From contig CAOJCG010000009.1 in the NCBI GenBank assembly GCA_948356915.1, positions 1 to 64,000 on the forward strand: a stretch of DNA of 64,000 nucleotides. Reading direction: 5' to 3'. Position 1 is the stretch's first letter; every line of letters starts with the position of its first letter. Positions 17,982 to 26,413 of the stretch are shown piece by piece. The notes under the pieces are model-generated. The model was not told where the DNA came from and ran no database searches. It worked only from the letters and a program-made list of their open reading frames with translations. The position numbers and the translations under genes were made by a program. The DNA is from an uncultured Clostridiaceae bacterium (GTDB taxonomy: Bacteria; Bacillota; Clostridia; TANB77; CAG-508).

Positions 17982-19394
17982 TTGAAAAAAGTAAATATAG
18001 AAGAAGAACTAAAATATATAGATAAAGTAAATGAAATAAATAAAGGAAAAATATTAAAATATTATATATTAACAATGGGCTGCCAATTAAATGAAAATGA
18101 TTCGGAAAAATTAAGTGGAATGCTAGAAAAGATGAATTACAAAAAGACATTAAATATGGAAGAAGCAGACTTAGTTTTATTTAACACTTGTTGTGTACGT
18201 GAAAATGCAGAAGAAAAATTATTTGGAAAAGTAGGAGAAGTAAAGAAACAAAAAGAAAATAAAGGAACAATAATAGCAATAGGTGGATGTATGATGCAAG
18301 AAGAACATATAGTAAAAAAACTAAAACAAAGTTACCCATATGTAGATATAATATTTGGAACACATACACTTCATAAATTACCACAAGACCTTTATAAAGC
18401 TTTAGAAGAAAATAAAAAAATAAGAGATGTAATAGATATAGATGGCCAGATAATAGAAGGTTTGCCAATTTCAAGAAATGATAATATAAAAGCATCAGTA
18501 ACAATAATGAATGGATGTAATAATTTTTGTAGTTACTGTATAGTTCCATATGTACGTGGAAGAGAAAGAAGTAGAAGCCCAAAAGATATTATAGAAGAAG
18601 TATGTTCTTTAGCAAAAGAAGGATACAAAGAAATAACCTTATTAGGGCAAAATGTTAATTCATACTTAAGAGTAGAACGTGAAAAAAAGATAGAATTTGA
18701 AGAATATGAAGGAGTAAACTCATTTGCAACATTATTAAGAGCAGTAAATAAAATAGACGGAATAGAAAAGATACGTTTTGTATCACCACACCCAAAAGAT
18801 TTCACAGACGATGTAATAGAAGCAATAAGAGATTGTGAAAAAGTAAGTAAAATAGTACACTTACCACTTCAATCAGGAAGTACAAATGTATTAAAAGCAA
18901 TGAATAGAAAATACACAAAAGAACAATATTTAAGCTTGGTAGAAAAAATGGAAGAAATGGTACCAAATATAGTATTTTCAACCGACATAATAGTAGGCTT
19001 TCCAGGAGAAACAGAAGAAGATTTTGAGGATACTCTAGATGTTGTTAAAAAAGTACATTTTGAGCAAGTATTCATGTTTATATACTCAAGAAGAGTAGGA
19101 ACACCAGGAGATAGAATGGAAAACCAAATACCAGAAGAAGTAAAACATAAACGTTTTGATAGATTAAAGGAATTAGTAGAAAGCCAAATAAAAGAAAATA
19201 ATGATAAATACATAGGAACAATACAAAGAGTATTGGTAGAAGGTGTAAGCAAAACAAATAAAGAAATGTTAACAGCAAGAACTGATACAAATAAAGTAGT
19301 AGTATTTGAAGGAAATAAAGATTTAATAGGAAATATGATAGATTTAAAAATAGTATCAGAACATATGTGGTACCTAAAAGGTGAAATTTGTTAA
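17982..19394 (+). CDS. miaB: tRNA-2-methylthio-N6-dimethylallyladenosine synthase MiaB
   Basis: 470 residues. N-terminal UPF0004 domain with three cluster cysteines (MGCQLNENDSE, NTCCVREN, GGCMMQE), the radical SAM motif CNNFCSYC near residue 185 within NGCNNFCSYCIVPYVRGRER, and a C-terminal TRAM-like segment after about 400. It adds the methylthio group to i6A37 of tRNAs using two 4Fe-4S clusters. Start TTG 17982 with AAGGGGAAG upstream. It heads an operon-like run with two HD genes and mutS; miaB-mutS adjacency is common in Firmicutes. Confidence 0.92.
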   Translation: MKKVNIEEELKYIDKVNEINKGKILKYYILTMGCQLNENDSEKLSGMLEKMNYKKTLNMEEADLVLFNTCCVRENAEEKLFGKVGEVKKQKENKGTIIAIGGCMMQEEHIVKKLKQSYPYVDIIFGTHTLHKLPQDLYKALEENKKIRDVIDIDGQIIEGLPISRNDNIKASVTIMNGCNNFCSYCIVPYVRGRERSRSPKDIIEEVCSLAKEGYKEITLLGQNVNSYLRVEREKKIEFEEYEGVNSFATLLRAVNKIDGIEKIRFVSPHPKDFTDDVIEAIRDCEKVSKIVHLPLQSGSTNVLKAMNRKYTKEQYLSLVEKMEEMVPNIVFSTDIIVGFPGETEEDFEDTLDVVKKVHFEQVFMFIYSRRVGTPGDRMENQIPEEVKHKRFDRLKELVESQIKENNDKYIGTIQRVLVEGVSKTNKEMLTARTDTNKVVVFEGNKDLIGNMIDLKIVSEHMWYLKGEIC

Positions 19395-19412
19395 TAAATA
19401 AGGATGTCGAAA

Positions 19413-19982
19413 ATGGAAAAAGGAAAAGAAGAATTAGAAAATATTATAATGGAAAACCAAATTCATTATTTTGATGAAAATATATTTTTTACAATAATTC
19501 CAGAATTAAAAGATTGTGAAGGTTTTGACCATAAACATCCACATCATTGCTATGATGTATGGGAACATACAAAAGTAGCAATGAGAAAATCAAAACCAGA
19601 TTTACAAATAAGGTTAGCACTTCTTTTACATGACATAGGAAAACCACATTCATATCAAGAAGATGGAGAAATAAGACATTTTCATGGACATCCACAAGTA
19701 TCAGCAGATATGTCGAGAAAAATTTTAGTTAGGCTAGGATATAATGAAAAAGAAGTAGAAGAAATATGCTATTTAATAGAAAATCATGATAATATAATTA
19801 ACATAGATAATGTGAATAAAGATAATATAGAACTAACAAAAAAATTATTATACATTCAATATTGTGATGCATATGCACATGACCCTAAAAATATAGAAAA
19901 AAGAATTAAAAAGTTAGATGGAATAAAAGAAAAATTACAAGAAAAAATAAATGAATTACAAAAGAATGAAGAAATAAGATAA
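19413..19982 (+). CDS. HD-domain phosphohydrolase, CCA-enzyme HD-like
   Basis: 189 residues. Metal motifs: HHCYDVWEHTKVAM near residue 44, LLLHDIGKPHSY near 70, HFHGHPQVS near 88, and ENHDN near 124. The arrangement resembles the HD module of bacterial tRNA nucleotidyltransferases (phosphatase/phosphodiesterase activity), here standing alone. Start ATG 19413, 9 bases after AAGGA; the ATG at 19404 touches that site. Fourteen bases separate it from the next HD gene, so the two are co-transcribed. Confidence 0.75.
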   Translation: MEKGKEELENIIMENQIHYFDENIFFTIIPELKDCEGFDHKHPHHCYDVWEHTKVAMRKSKPDLQIRLALLLHDIGKPHSYQEDGEIRHFHGHPQVSADMSRKILVRLGYNEKEVEEICYLIENHDNIINIDNVNKDNIELTKKLLYIQYCDAYAHDPKNIEKRIKKLDGIKEKLQEKINELQKNEEIR

Positions 19983-19996
19983 GGGAGAAATAAAAC

Positions 19997-20593
19997 ATGT
20001 CAGAAAGTGTAAATATAATAGAAAAAGCTTTAATGTTTGCAATAATTGCACATAGCTCGCAAGTAAGAAAAGGAAATCCAGAAGAACCAGCAATAGTTCA
20101 CCCTATAGCAGTAGCAGAAATATTAAGATGTTATGGAGCTGACAAAAATGTAATTGCAGCATCATATTTGCATGATGTTACTGAAGACACTAAATTTGAA
20201 TTAGAAGATATAAGAAAGAATTTTGGTGAAGATATAGCTCATCTAGTAGAGGTGGCATCAGAACCAGATAAAAGCAAACCTTGGGAAGAAAGAAAAAAAC
20301 ATAAAATAGAAACAACAAGAGAATTATCATTAAGAGAAAAATTAGTACCTACGGCTGATAAAATAAATAATATAGAAGATATATACAGAAAAAACAAAAA
20401 ACTAGGATACAAAGACTTTTCAGCATTTAATAGAGGAGAAGAAAAACAAGAGTGGTATTTTAGAAACATATATAAAAGCTTAATTGCAAATGAAGATAGA
20501 CAAAATCCACTATTTGTACGATTAGAAAATGCAATAAATAATGTATTTGAAAGAACAATGGAAGATTATTTTGAAGATGAACGAGTACTTTAA
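19997..20593 (+). CDS. RelA/SpoT-type HD hydrolase (possible small alarmone hydrolase)
   Basis: 198 residues. IVHPIAVAEIL near residue 33 and AASYLHDVTEDT near 54 match the first two motifs of the SpoT/MESH1 HD domain, and PTADKINNIEDI near 118 matches the later helix. No synthetase domain is present, so hydrolysis of (p)ppGpp or a related nucleotide is the likely role. Ribosome binding site AAGGGAG. Another HD substrate is possible. Confidence 0.7.
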   Translation: MSESVNIIEKALMFAIIAHSSQVRKGNPEEPAIVHPIAVAEILRCYGADKNVIAASYLHDVTEDTKFELEDIRKNFGEDIAHLVEVASEPDKSKPWEERKKHKIETTRELSLREKLVPTADKINNIEDIYRKNKKLGYKDFSAFNRGEEKQEWYFRNIYKSLIANEDRQNPLFVRLENAINNVFERTMEDYFEDERVL

Positions 20594-20613
20594 ATGATAA
20601 ATCAAATGCTGAA

Positions 20614-20719
20614 TGTAGGGGCGATTAGTAATCGCCCGTGCTCCAGTGAAATTGCTAAAATAAACATATATTTATAGTAATTCCTTCGAAGAAACGGGCG
20701 ATTAATAATCGCCCCTACA
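20614..20719. repeat. MITE-like element, 106 bp
   Basis: TGTAGGGGCGATTAGTAATCGCCC on the left and GGGCGATTAATAATCGCCCCTACA on the right (each over 20 only when joined; arms about 24 bases), with an AT-rich centre. A short extra fragment GGGCGACCCCTACA lies at 20756-20769. Confidence 0.8.
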
Positions 20720-20799
20720 ATTAAAATATATAAATTTAGACTAATTTCATAGAAAGGGCGACCCCTACAAATAAATTAGATTATAAGGAGAATTAAAAC

Positions 20800-23409
20800 A
20801 TGGCAGAAAAAGCAGAATTTTCACCTATGATGCAAGAATATTTAAAAACAAAAGAAGAATATAAAGATTGTATTTTGTTTTATCGTTTAGGCGATTTTTA
20901 TGAGATGTTTTTTGATGATGCAATACGTGTGTCAAAAGAACTAGAACTAACTTTAACAGGTAAACTTTGTGGACAAGAAGAACGTGCTCCAATGTGTGGA
21001 GTTCCTTTTCATGCAGCAGATACATATATTTCAAGATTAATTGAAAAAGGTTACAAGGTTGCAATTTGTGAACAGTTAGAAGACCCTAAACAAGCTAAAG
21101 GTATAGTTAAAAGAGGTGTAATACGTGTAGTTACCCCAGGTACTGTTATGGAAAGCAATTTGTTAGATGAAAAAAAGAATAATTATATTATGAGTATATA
21201 TAAAGCAGGTACATTCTTTGGAGTAAGTGTATGTGATGTTTCAACTGGAGATTTTAGAACAACAGAGATTACAGATAGCAATAATTTCCCAAAACTATTA
21301 GATGAAATATCAAGGTATAACCCAGCAGAAATAGTAGTAAATTCATTTATGTATGATTCTTTAGAAGAAATAAATAAAATTAAAGAACGCTTTGAAGTAT
21401 TTATTTCAAAAATAAAAGAAGAAGCATTTAGTACAGAAATTCCTAAATTAGAAATAACAAATGAAAATAATGTTAGTATAGAAAATGTGGAAGATAAAAA
21501 AATTGCACTAGCTTCTATAAATGGTTTAATGTTTTATTTATTAGATACACAAAAAAATAGTTTAGAACACATAAACAAAATAGTACTGTATAATACAACT
21601 AAATATATGAGCTTAGATATGAATGCAAGAAGAAACCTAGAATTAACAGAAAAAATGAGAGATAAATCTAAAAAAGGAACACTTTTATGGGTATTAGATA
21701 AAACCTCAACATCAATGGGCGGAAGGCACTTAAGAAGATGGATAAATGACCCATTAATAGATGTTACAGAAATAAACAATAGGCTAGGAGCTGTAAAAGA
21801 ACTAAAAGATAATATTATACTAAGGGGAGATATAACCGAGTTACTTAAAAAAGTATATGATATAGAAAGGCTAGCAGGAAGAATATCATATGGAAGTGCA
21901 ACTGGTAGAGATTTAATTTCACTTAAAAATTCAGCAAAACAATTGCCAGAAATTAAAAAAATACTATCAAATGTAAAATCACCACTATTACAAGAATTAT
22001 ATTTAAAACTAGATGAATTAGCAGATATTCATAAATTAATAGAAGAAGCAATAGTTGATGAACCACCACTAAGTGTAAAAGAAGGCGGATTAATAAAATT
22101 AGGATATAATGAAGAAATTGACCATTTAAAGAAAGCAACAACAGAAGGAAAGACTTGGATAATAAAACTAGAAGCAGAAGAAAGAGAAAAAACAGGAATA
22201 AAAGGTTTAAAAGTAGGCTTTAATAGAGTATTTGGTTACTATATAGAAGTTACAAAATCTAATTTTGACCAAGTACCTGAAAGGTATATAAGAAAGCAAA
22301 CCTTAGCAAATGCAGAAAGATATATAACAGAAGAACTAAAAAATTTAGAAAATCAAATATTAGGAGCAGAAGAAAAAGTTATAAATTTAGAATATAACGC
22401 ATTTGTAGAAATAAGAGATGACATAGAAAGCAAAATAAAAAGAATACAAACTTCAGCAGAAGTAATAGCAATAATTGACGTTCTATGCTCATTTGCAACA
22501 GTAGCAGAGGACCTAAACTATGTAGAGCCAGTCGTGGATAACAGCGGAATAATAGATATAAAAGATGGACGTCATCCAGTAATAGAAAAAATGTTACCAT
22601 CAGGAAGCTTTGTTCAAAATGATACATATTTAGATAAGAACGAAACAAGACTTGCAATGATAACAGGACCAAATATGGCAGGAAAGTCTACATATATGAG
22701 ACAAGTAGCTTTGATAACATTAATGGCACAAATAGGATCATTCGTTCCAGCATCAAGTGCGCATATAGGTGTTGTAGATAAAATATTTACAAGAGTAGGA
22801 GCTTCAGATGACCTAAGTATGGGACAAAGCACATTTATGGTAGAAATGATGGAAGTAGCTACAATATTAAAAGAAGCAACTGGAAATAGTTTAGTAATAC
22901 TAGATGAAATAGGAAGAGGAACATCAACATATGATGGACTTTCAATAGCATGGGCAGTAGCAGAATATATTGTAGATAAAGAAAAATGTGGAGCAAAAAC
23001 ACTATTTGCAACACATTATCACGAATTAATACAGTTAGAAGATAAACTAGAAGGAATAAAAAATTTCCAAGTAGCAGTAAAGGAAAAAGGAGAAGACGTA
23101 ATATTCCTAAGAAAAATACTTCCAGGTGGAACCGACGAAAGCTATGGAGTACACGTAGCACGTTTAGCAGGAGTGCCACAAAATGTAAGTAAAAGAGCAA
23201 CTGAAATATTAAAAAGCTTAGAAAGAAAAAATATAATAAGCGAAAAAGCTATGCAAAAAGAAGAAAAAAAGCAAACAGCAGGACAACTAGATATGTTCAA
23301 CTTCAAACTAGCAGAAATAGCAACTGAAATTGATAAAATTGATATAAACAGTTTAACACCTATTGATGCTTTAAATATTTTGGCTAAAATAAAAGAAAAG
23401 ATGTCATAA
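20800..23409 (+). CDS. mutS: DNA mismatch repair protein MutS
   Basis: 869 residues, full length. The mismatch-binding N-terminus has FYRLGDFYEMFFDDA, with the Phe-x-Glu of MutS1 (F..YEMF), followed by the connector, core and clamp domains. The ATPase has Walker A GPNMAGKSTYMRQ near residue 622, Walker B LVILDEIGRGTSTYDG near 698 and the signature FATHYHEL near 733. It recognises mismatches on newly made DNA and recruits MutL. Start ATG 20800 after AAGGAG. A terminator follows the stop. Confidence 0.95.
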   Translation: MAEKAEFSPMMQEYLKTKEEYKDCILFYRLGDFYEMFFDDAIRVSKELELTLTGKLCGQEERAPMCGVPFHAADTYISRLIEKGYKVAICEQLEDPKQAKGIVKRGVIRVVTPGTVMESNLLDEKKNNYIMSIYKAGTFFGVSVCDVSTGDFRTTEITDSNNFPKLLDEISRYNPAEIVVNSFMYDSLEEINKIKERFEVFISKIKEEAFSTEIPKLEITNENNVSIENVEDKKIALASINGLMFYLLDTQKNSLEHINKIVLYNTTKYMSLDMNARRNLELTEKMRDKSKKGTLLWVLDKTSTSMGGRHLRRWINDPLIDVTEINNRLGAVKELKDNIILRGDITELLKKVYDIERLAGRISYGSATGRDLISLKNSAKQLPEIKKILSNVKSPLLQELYLKLDELADIHKLIEEAIVDEPPLSVKEGGLIKLGYNEEIDHLKKATTEGKTWIIKLEAEEREKTGIKGLKVGFNRVFGYYIEVTKSNFDQVPERYIRKQTLANAERYITEELKNLENQILGAEEKVINLEYNAFVEIRDDIESKIKRIQTSAEVIAIIDVLCSFATVAEDLNYVEPVVDNSGIIDIKDGRHPVIEKMLPSGSFVQNDTYLDKNETRLAMITGPNMAGKSTYMRQVALITLMAQIGSFVPASSAHIGVVDKIFTRVGASDDLSMGQSTFMVEMMEVATILKEATGNSLVILDEIGRGTSTYDGLSIAWAVAEYIVDKEKCGAKTLFATHYHELIQLEDKLEGIKNFQVAVKEKGEDVIFLRKILPGGTDESYGVHVARLAGVPQNVSKRATEILKSLERKNIISEKAMQKEEKKQTAGQLDMFNFKLAEIATEIDKIDINSLTPIDALNILAKIKEKMS

Positions 23410-23413
23410 TTCA

Positions 23414-23453
23414 AAATGTACTCAATTGGCAGTTAGCAAATTGGGTACATTTA
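23414..23453 (+). terminator. Terminator after mutS
   Basis: AAATGTACTCAATT pairs with AATTGGGTACATTT (one G-T) around a loop of about 10 bases; followed by T-rich sequence. Confidence 0.75.
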
Positions 23454-23496
23454 AAAATTTTGTCGAAAACTTTTTAGAAAGATTACATAAAAAATA

Positions 23497-23525
23497 TTGA
23501 CATACTAATAATAAAAATATAAAAT
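23497..23525 (+). promoter_or_regulatory. Strong promoter ahead of the ToxN-like locus
   Basis: TTGACA (23497-23502), 17 bases, TAAAAT (23520-23525). It starts about 320 bases before the toxin gene, so a long untranslated RNA would be made. Confidence 0.75.
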
Positions 23526-23539
23526 ATAAACATAGATTT

Positions 23540-23760
23540 AAATTAGGGAGGTAAAATATAATTCAATATTTTACATATAGAGGAGCAATTTATAATAACA
23601 AAAATAACAGGTTTATTATCTGTAAAAATTACGGGACTAACATTTTCTAAGTTCCTACGTCACTAAGAAAATCTAAGTTTCGCATATTTAATTTCTACGT
23701 CAAGTGCAAAGCACTTTCCTAGAACTTAAAAATTTTAATCTTTTACGAAATCCAAGAAAA
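23540..23760 (+). ncRNA. Candidate type III antitoxin RNA with degenerate repeats
   Basis: A non-coding stretch between a strong promoter and a ToxN/AbiQ-type toxin gene. It holds repeated blocks: TTCCTACGTCA (23652-23662) and TTTCTACGTCA (23692-23702), 40 bases apart, and TCTAAGTT at 23646-23653 and 23672-23679. A short hairpin AAGTGC-AAA-GCACTT lies at 23703-23717. Known type III antitoxins are tandem-repeat RNAs of about 35-40 bases per unit encoded just before the toxin, so the position and period fit. The repeats are imperfect and boundaries are not defined. Confidence 0.5.
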
Positions 23761-23846
23761 ACAAAAATTAGTAATTATAAAAAGAATAATACACACAAAT
23801 ATCAATAAAAATTAATTATTGATTCTATTTGTATGAAAGGGAAAAT

Positions 23847-24368
23847 ATGAATATGAATATATACAAAGCAGATATAGAATACTGTAATTACCTACATTAC
23901 TATGAACCAAAAATTCCATATGTAGAAAATGAAAAAGAAAACAGGCCATTTGTTGGAACATTACTATGTGTTAATGGAAAGAATTTTTTTGCTCCATTAA
24001 CATCTCCAAAGTCAAAGCATTTAACAATGAAAAATACACAAGATTTTCTAAAAATAGATGAAGGAAGATTGGGAGGAATAAATCTAAATAATATGATACC
24101 AATACCAAAAAGATACTTACATGTAATAAAAATTACAAAAATTAAAGATATGAAATATAGAAAAATGTTATTTATGCAAATGCAATGGATTGAAAAAAAT
24201 AAACTAAGAATAAATAACAGAGCAAAAAATTTATATTACTTAGTAAATGAAAAGAAAGCAACAGAAAAGTTGATTCAGAGGTGTTGCAATTTTAAACTAT
24301 TAGAAGCAAAATGCCAAGAACTTATGGAGAAAAATAATATTAAGGAAGAAGAAATTTTATATAAGTAG
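23847..24368 (+). CDS. ToxN/AbiQ-family endoribonuclease toxin (type III toxin-antitoxin)
   Basis: 173 residues. The family pattern is clear along the whole length: FVGTLLCVNGKNFFAPLTSP near residue 36, FLKIDEGRLGGINLNNMIPI near 66, then YRKMLFMQMQWIEKN near 110 and a CNFKLLEAKCQEL end near 146. These toxins cut RNA at A-rich sites and are held in an RNA-protein complex by their repeat antitoxin; many act as abortive phage defence. Start ATG 23847, 4 bases after AAAGGGA; an earlier TTG at 23829 has no site. No other family explains the motifs as well. Confidence 0.8.
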   Translation: MNMNIYKADIEYCNYLHYYEPKIPYVENEKENRPFVGTLLCVNGKNFFAPLTSPKSKHLTMKNTQDFLKIDEGRLGGINLNNMIPIPKRYLHVIKITKIKDMKYRKMLFMQMQWIEKNKLRINNRAKNLYYLVNEKKATEKLIQRCCNFKLLEAKCQELMEKNNIKEEEILYK

Positions 24369-24542
24369 AAAGCTAATATTAAGTTTTAAAATTAAGTACA
24401 AGCTTGAGGCTTTATAATAAATATAATATAGATATTTGAAGTTAAAAATACTACTAATAAAAGCAAAAATACTTAGCCTTGCCAATTATTGGTTTTTATG
24501 CTAATATAAATATGAAATAAGCATATGTGAAAGGAATATAAA

Positions 24543-25139
24543 ATGAAAAATATAAAAATAACAAGAAAAATAACACAAGGAATGTATGTACTAACAACAA
24601 AAGAAGGAGGTTGTATAGTAGATGCAGTATCACAAGTAAGTTCAGGAGAAGAACCTTTTATAGCAGTAGCAGTAATGAAAAGTAACTATACTAATGAGTT
24701 ATTAAAGAAAAACAATAAATTTGCAATATCAATATTAAGCCAAGATGTAAATGCAGAAATAATAAGAACATTCGGTTTTAACACTGGAAGAAAAATAAAT
24801 AAATTTAGAAATATCGAAACAACAAAAGTAAAAGAAATAGATGTTATAAAAGATTCAATAGGATATATTGTATGTGAAATAGTCGATACCATAGAAAATG
24901 ATACACATACATTATTTATAGGAAAAGCAATAGAAGCGGATATATTTGAAGAAAAAGATCCAATGAGTTATGGCTACTATCAAGAACATAAAGAAGAATT
25001 ATTAAAAGTAACAACCAAAAAAGGTAAAACAGCATGGATTTGCTCAGTATGTGGTTATATATATTATGGCGAAGAATTACCAGAAAACTTTGAGTGCCCT
25101 ATATGTAAAGTAGGAAGAGAATATTTTAAAAAGCAATAA
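24543..25139 (+). CDS. Flavin reductase-rubredoxin fusion (high-molecular-weight rubredoxin type)
   Basis: 198 residues. The N-terminal 155 residues are a flavin reductase-like FMN domain (MYVLTTKEGG, VAVMKSNYTNELL, FAISILSQD). The C-terminus is a rubredoxin domain with ICSVCGYIYYGEELPENFEC near residue 161 and CPIC after it, giving the two CxxC iron ligands. Such fusions pass electrons from NAD(P)H to oxygen- or peroxide-reducing partners in strict anaerobes, fitting the oxygen-defence theme. Cytoplasmic. Start ATG 24543 after AAAGGAA. Confidence 0.85.
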   Translation: MKNIKITRKITQGMYVLTTKEGGCIVDAVSQVSSGEEPFIAVAVMKSNYTNELLKKNNKFAISILSQDVNAEIIRTFGFNTGRKINKFRNIETTKVKEIDVIKDSIGYIVCEIVDTIENDTHTLFIGKAIEADIFEEKDPMSYGYYQEHKEELLKVTTKKGKTAWICSVCGYIYYGEELPENFECPICKVGREYFKKQ

Positions 25140-25208
25140 TAGACTATATCATAATTATTGTTTATATAGTAATTCATTAATAGAAAAATTAAAGAAGAGG
25201 TAACAAAA

Positions 25209-25364
25209 ATGGACGAAAAATTTCAAAAATATTTAAGTAAATTAACATGTAGAGGATGTTATAATCATTGCTCCTTAAATAACCCTAACTGTGGAAGAAG
25301 TAGAATTTTTATAAAAGAAGCAAAAGAAAAATTTGAAAAAGAGATGAAGAAATTTAAGGAATAA
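25209..25364 (+). CDS. Small four-cysteine protein, 51 residues
   Basis: The peptide contains CRGCYNHCSLNNPNC at residues 14-28, four closely spaced cysteines that could bind zinc or an iron-sulfur cluster, followed by a basic helical tail. AAGAGG lies about 10 bases before ATG 25209. It sits between the rubredoxin fusion and the rRNA methyltransferase with short gaps. No family recognised, but spacing and cysteines make it a credible gene. Confidence 0.65.
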   Translation: MDEKFQKYLSKLTCRGCYNHCSLNNPNCGRSRIFIKEAKEKFEKEMKKFKE

Positions 25365-25400
25365 AAGTTTGCAAAATAAAAAGAAAGTTGGAAAACTTGT

Positions 25401-26319
25401 ATGGAACGAATAATAAATATACCAGAATTTTTAGAAGAAATGTTAAATAAACAATATGGAGAGAAAATAACAAGTGAAATAATAGAAGGATATAAAATTA
25501 AAAGACCAGTTACTTTTAGGGTAAACACATTGAAAACAAGTATAGCAGAAATAGAAGATAAATTAAAAGAAAATCAAATTGAATTTGAAAATGTGCCATG
25601 GAGCAAAGAAGCATTTATAATAAAAAATAGTACTGAAAAAGAAATAGAAAATATGCAAATGTATACAAATGGTGAAATATACCTTCAAAGTTTATCATCA
25701 ATGTTACCACCAATTATATTAAAACCAAAGCAAAACTATGATATATTAGATATGGCAGCAGCACCAGGAGGAAAAACTACACAGCTTGCAGCAATAACAA
25801 AAAACAATGCTCATATTACAGCTTGTGAAATGAATAATGTTAGGCTAGAAAGACTAAAATATAACATAAATAAACAAGGAGCAACTTCAGTATATATAAT
25901 GCAAACAGATAGTAGAAGGATAGACGACTTTTTCTCATTTGATCAAATTCTATTAGACGCACCTTGCTCACGGAAGTGGAATACTAAATATAAACGACAA
26001 AAAAATAGAAAAAATATTTACAAAAAAATTAATAGAAAAAGTAACTATGTCTCAATTACAACTATTAAAAAAAGCAATAAAAATATTAAAACCAGGACAT
26101 GAAATGGTATATTCAACATGTTCAATACTTTCATGTGAAAACGAAGAAATAGTAAGTAAAGCACTGCAAGGTAGCAATGCAAAAATAAATCCAATTGAAT
26201 TTGAAGGAAAAGAAACTTTGCCGCTATTGCCAACAAAAATACAAGGAACACTTTGTGTTAAACCTACTGAAAATTATGAGGGTTTCTTTATTGCTAAAAT
26301 AGAGAAAATGAAATTTTAA
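25401..26319 (+). CDS. RsmB/RsmF-like rRNA m5C methyltransferase with CGG(+1) site
   Basis: 305 residues after skipping one C at 25971. NOL1/NOP2/sun family motifs: LDMAAAPGGKTTQLA (SAM-binding motif I, near residue 116), then the first catalytic-cysteine motif, broken in the DNA as DAPCS-C-GGAAGTGG; skipping C gives DAPCSGSGIL. The second part holds YSTCSILSCENE, the other catalytic Cys. It methylates C5 of cytosine in rRNA or tRNA. The N-terminal RNA-binding region is short; lengths of about 300 residues occur in the family. Both halves keep their active sites, so a shift or a recent error is likelier than decay. Start ATG 25401. Confidence 0.85.
25971..25973 (+). other. CGG(+1) frameshift site in rRNA methyltransferase gene
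   Basis: TGC TCA CGG AAG in zero frame versus TGC TCA (C) GGA AGT GGA, restoring the CSGSG motif. Confidence 0.75.
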
Positions 26320-26413
26320 GGTAATTCGAAAACTACGCTTTGTAAATATTAAAAGAATATTATTTATTAGTTGTGAAGATGTATCAAAATAAATATAAAA
26401 GGGGAATTAAAAA

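Noticed and set aside
23555-23650. A short frame after GGGAGG beginning with ATT CAA TAT
   Set aside because: No usable start codon and it runs into the repeat region; better explained as the antitoxin RNA leader of the ToxN-like locus.
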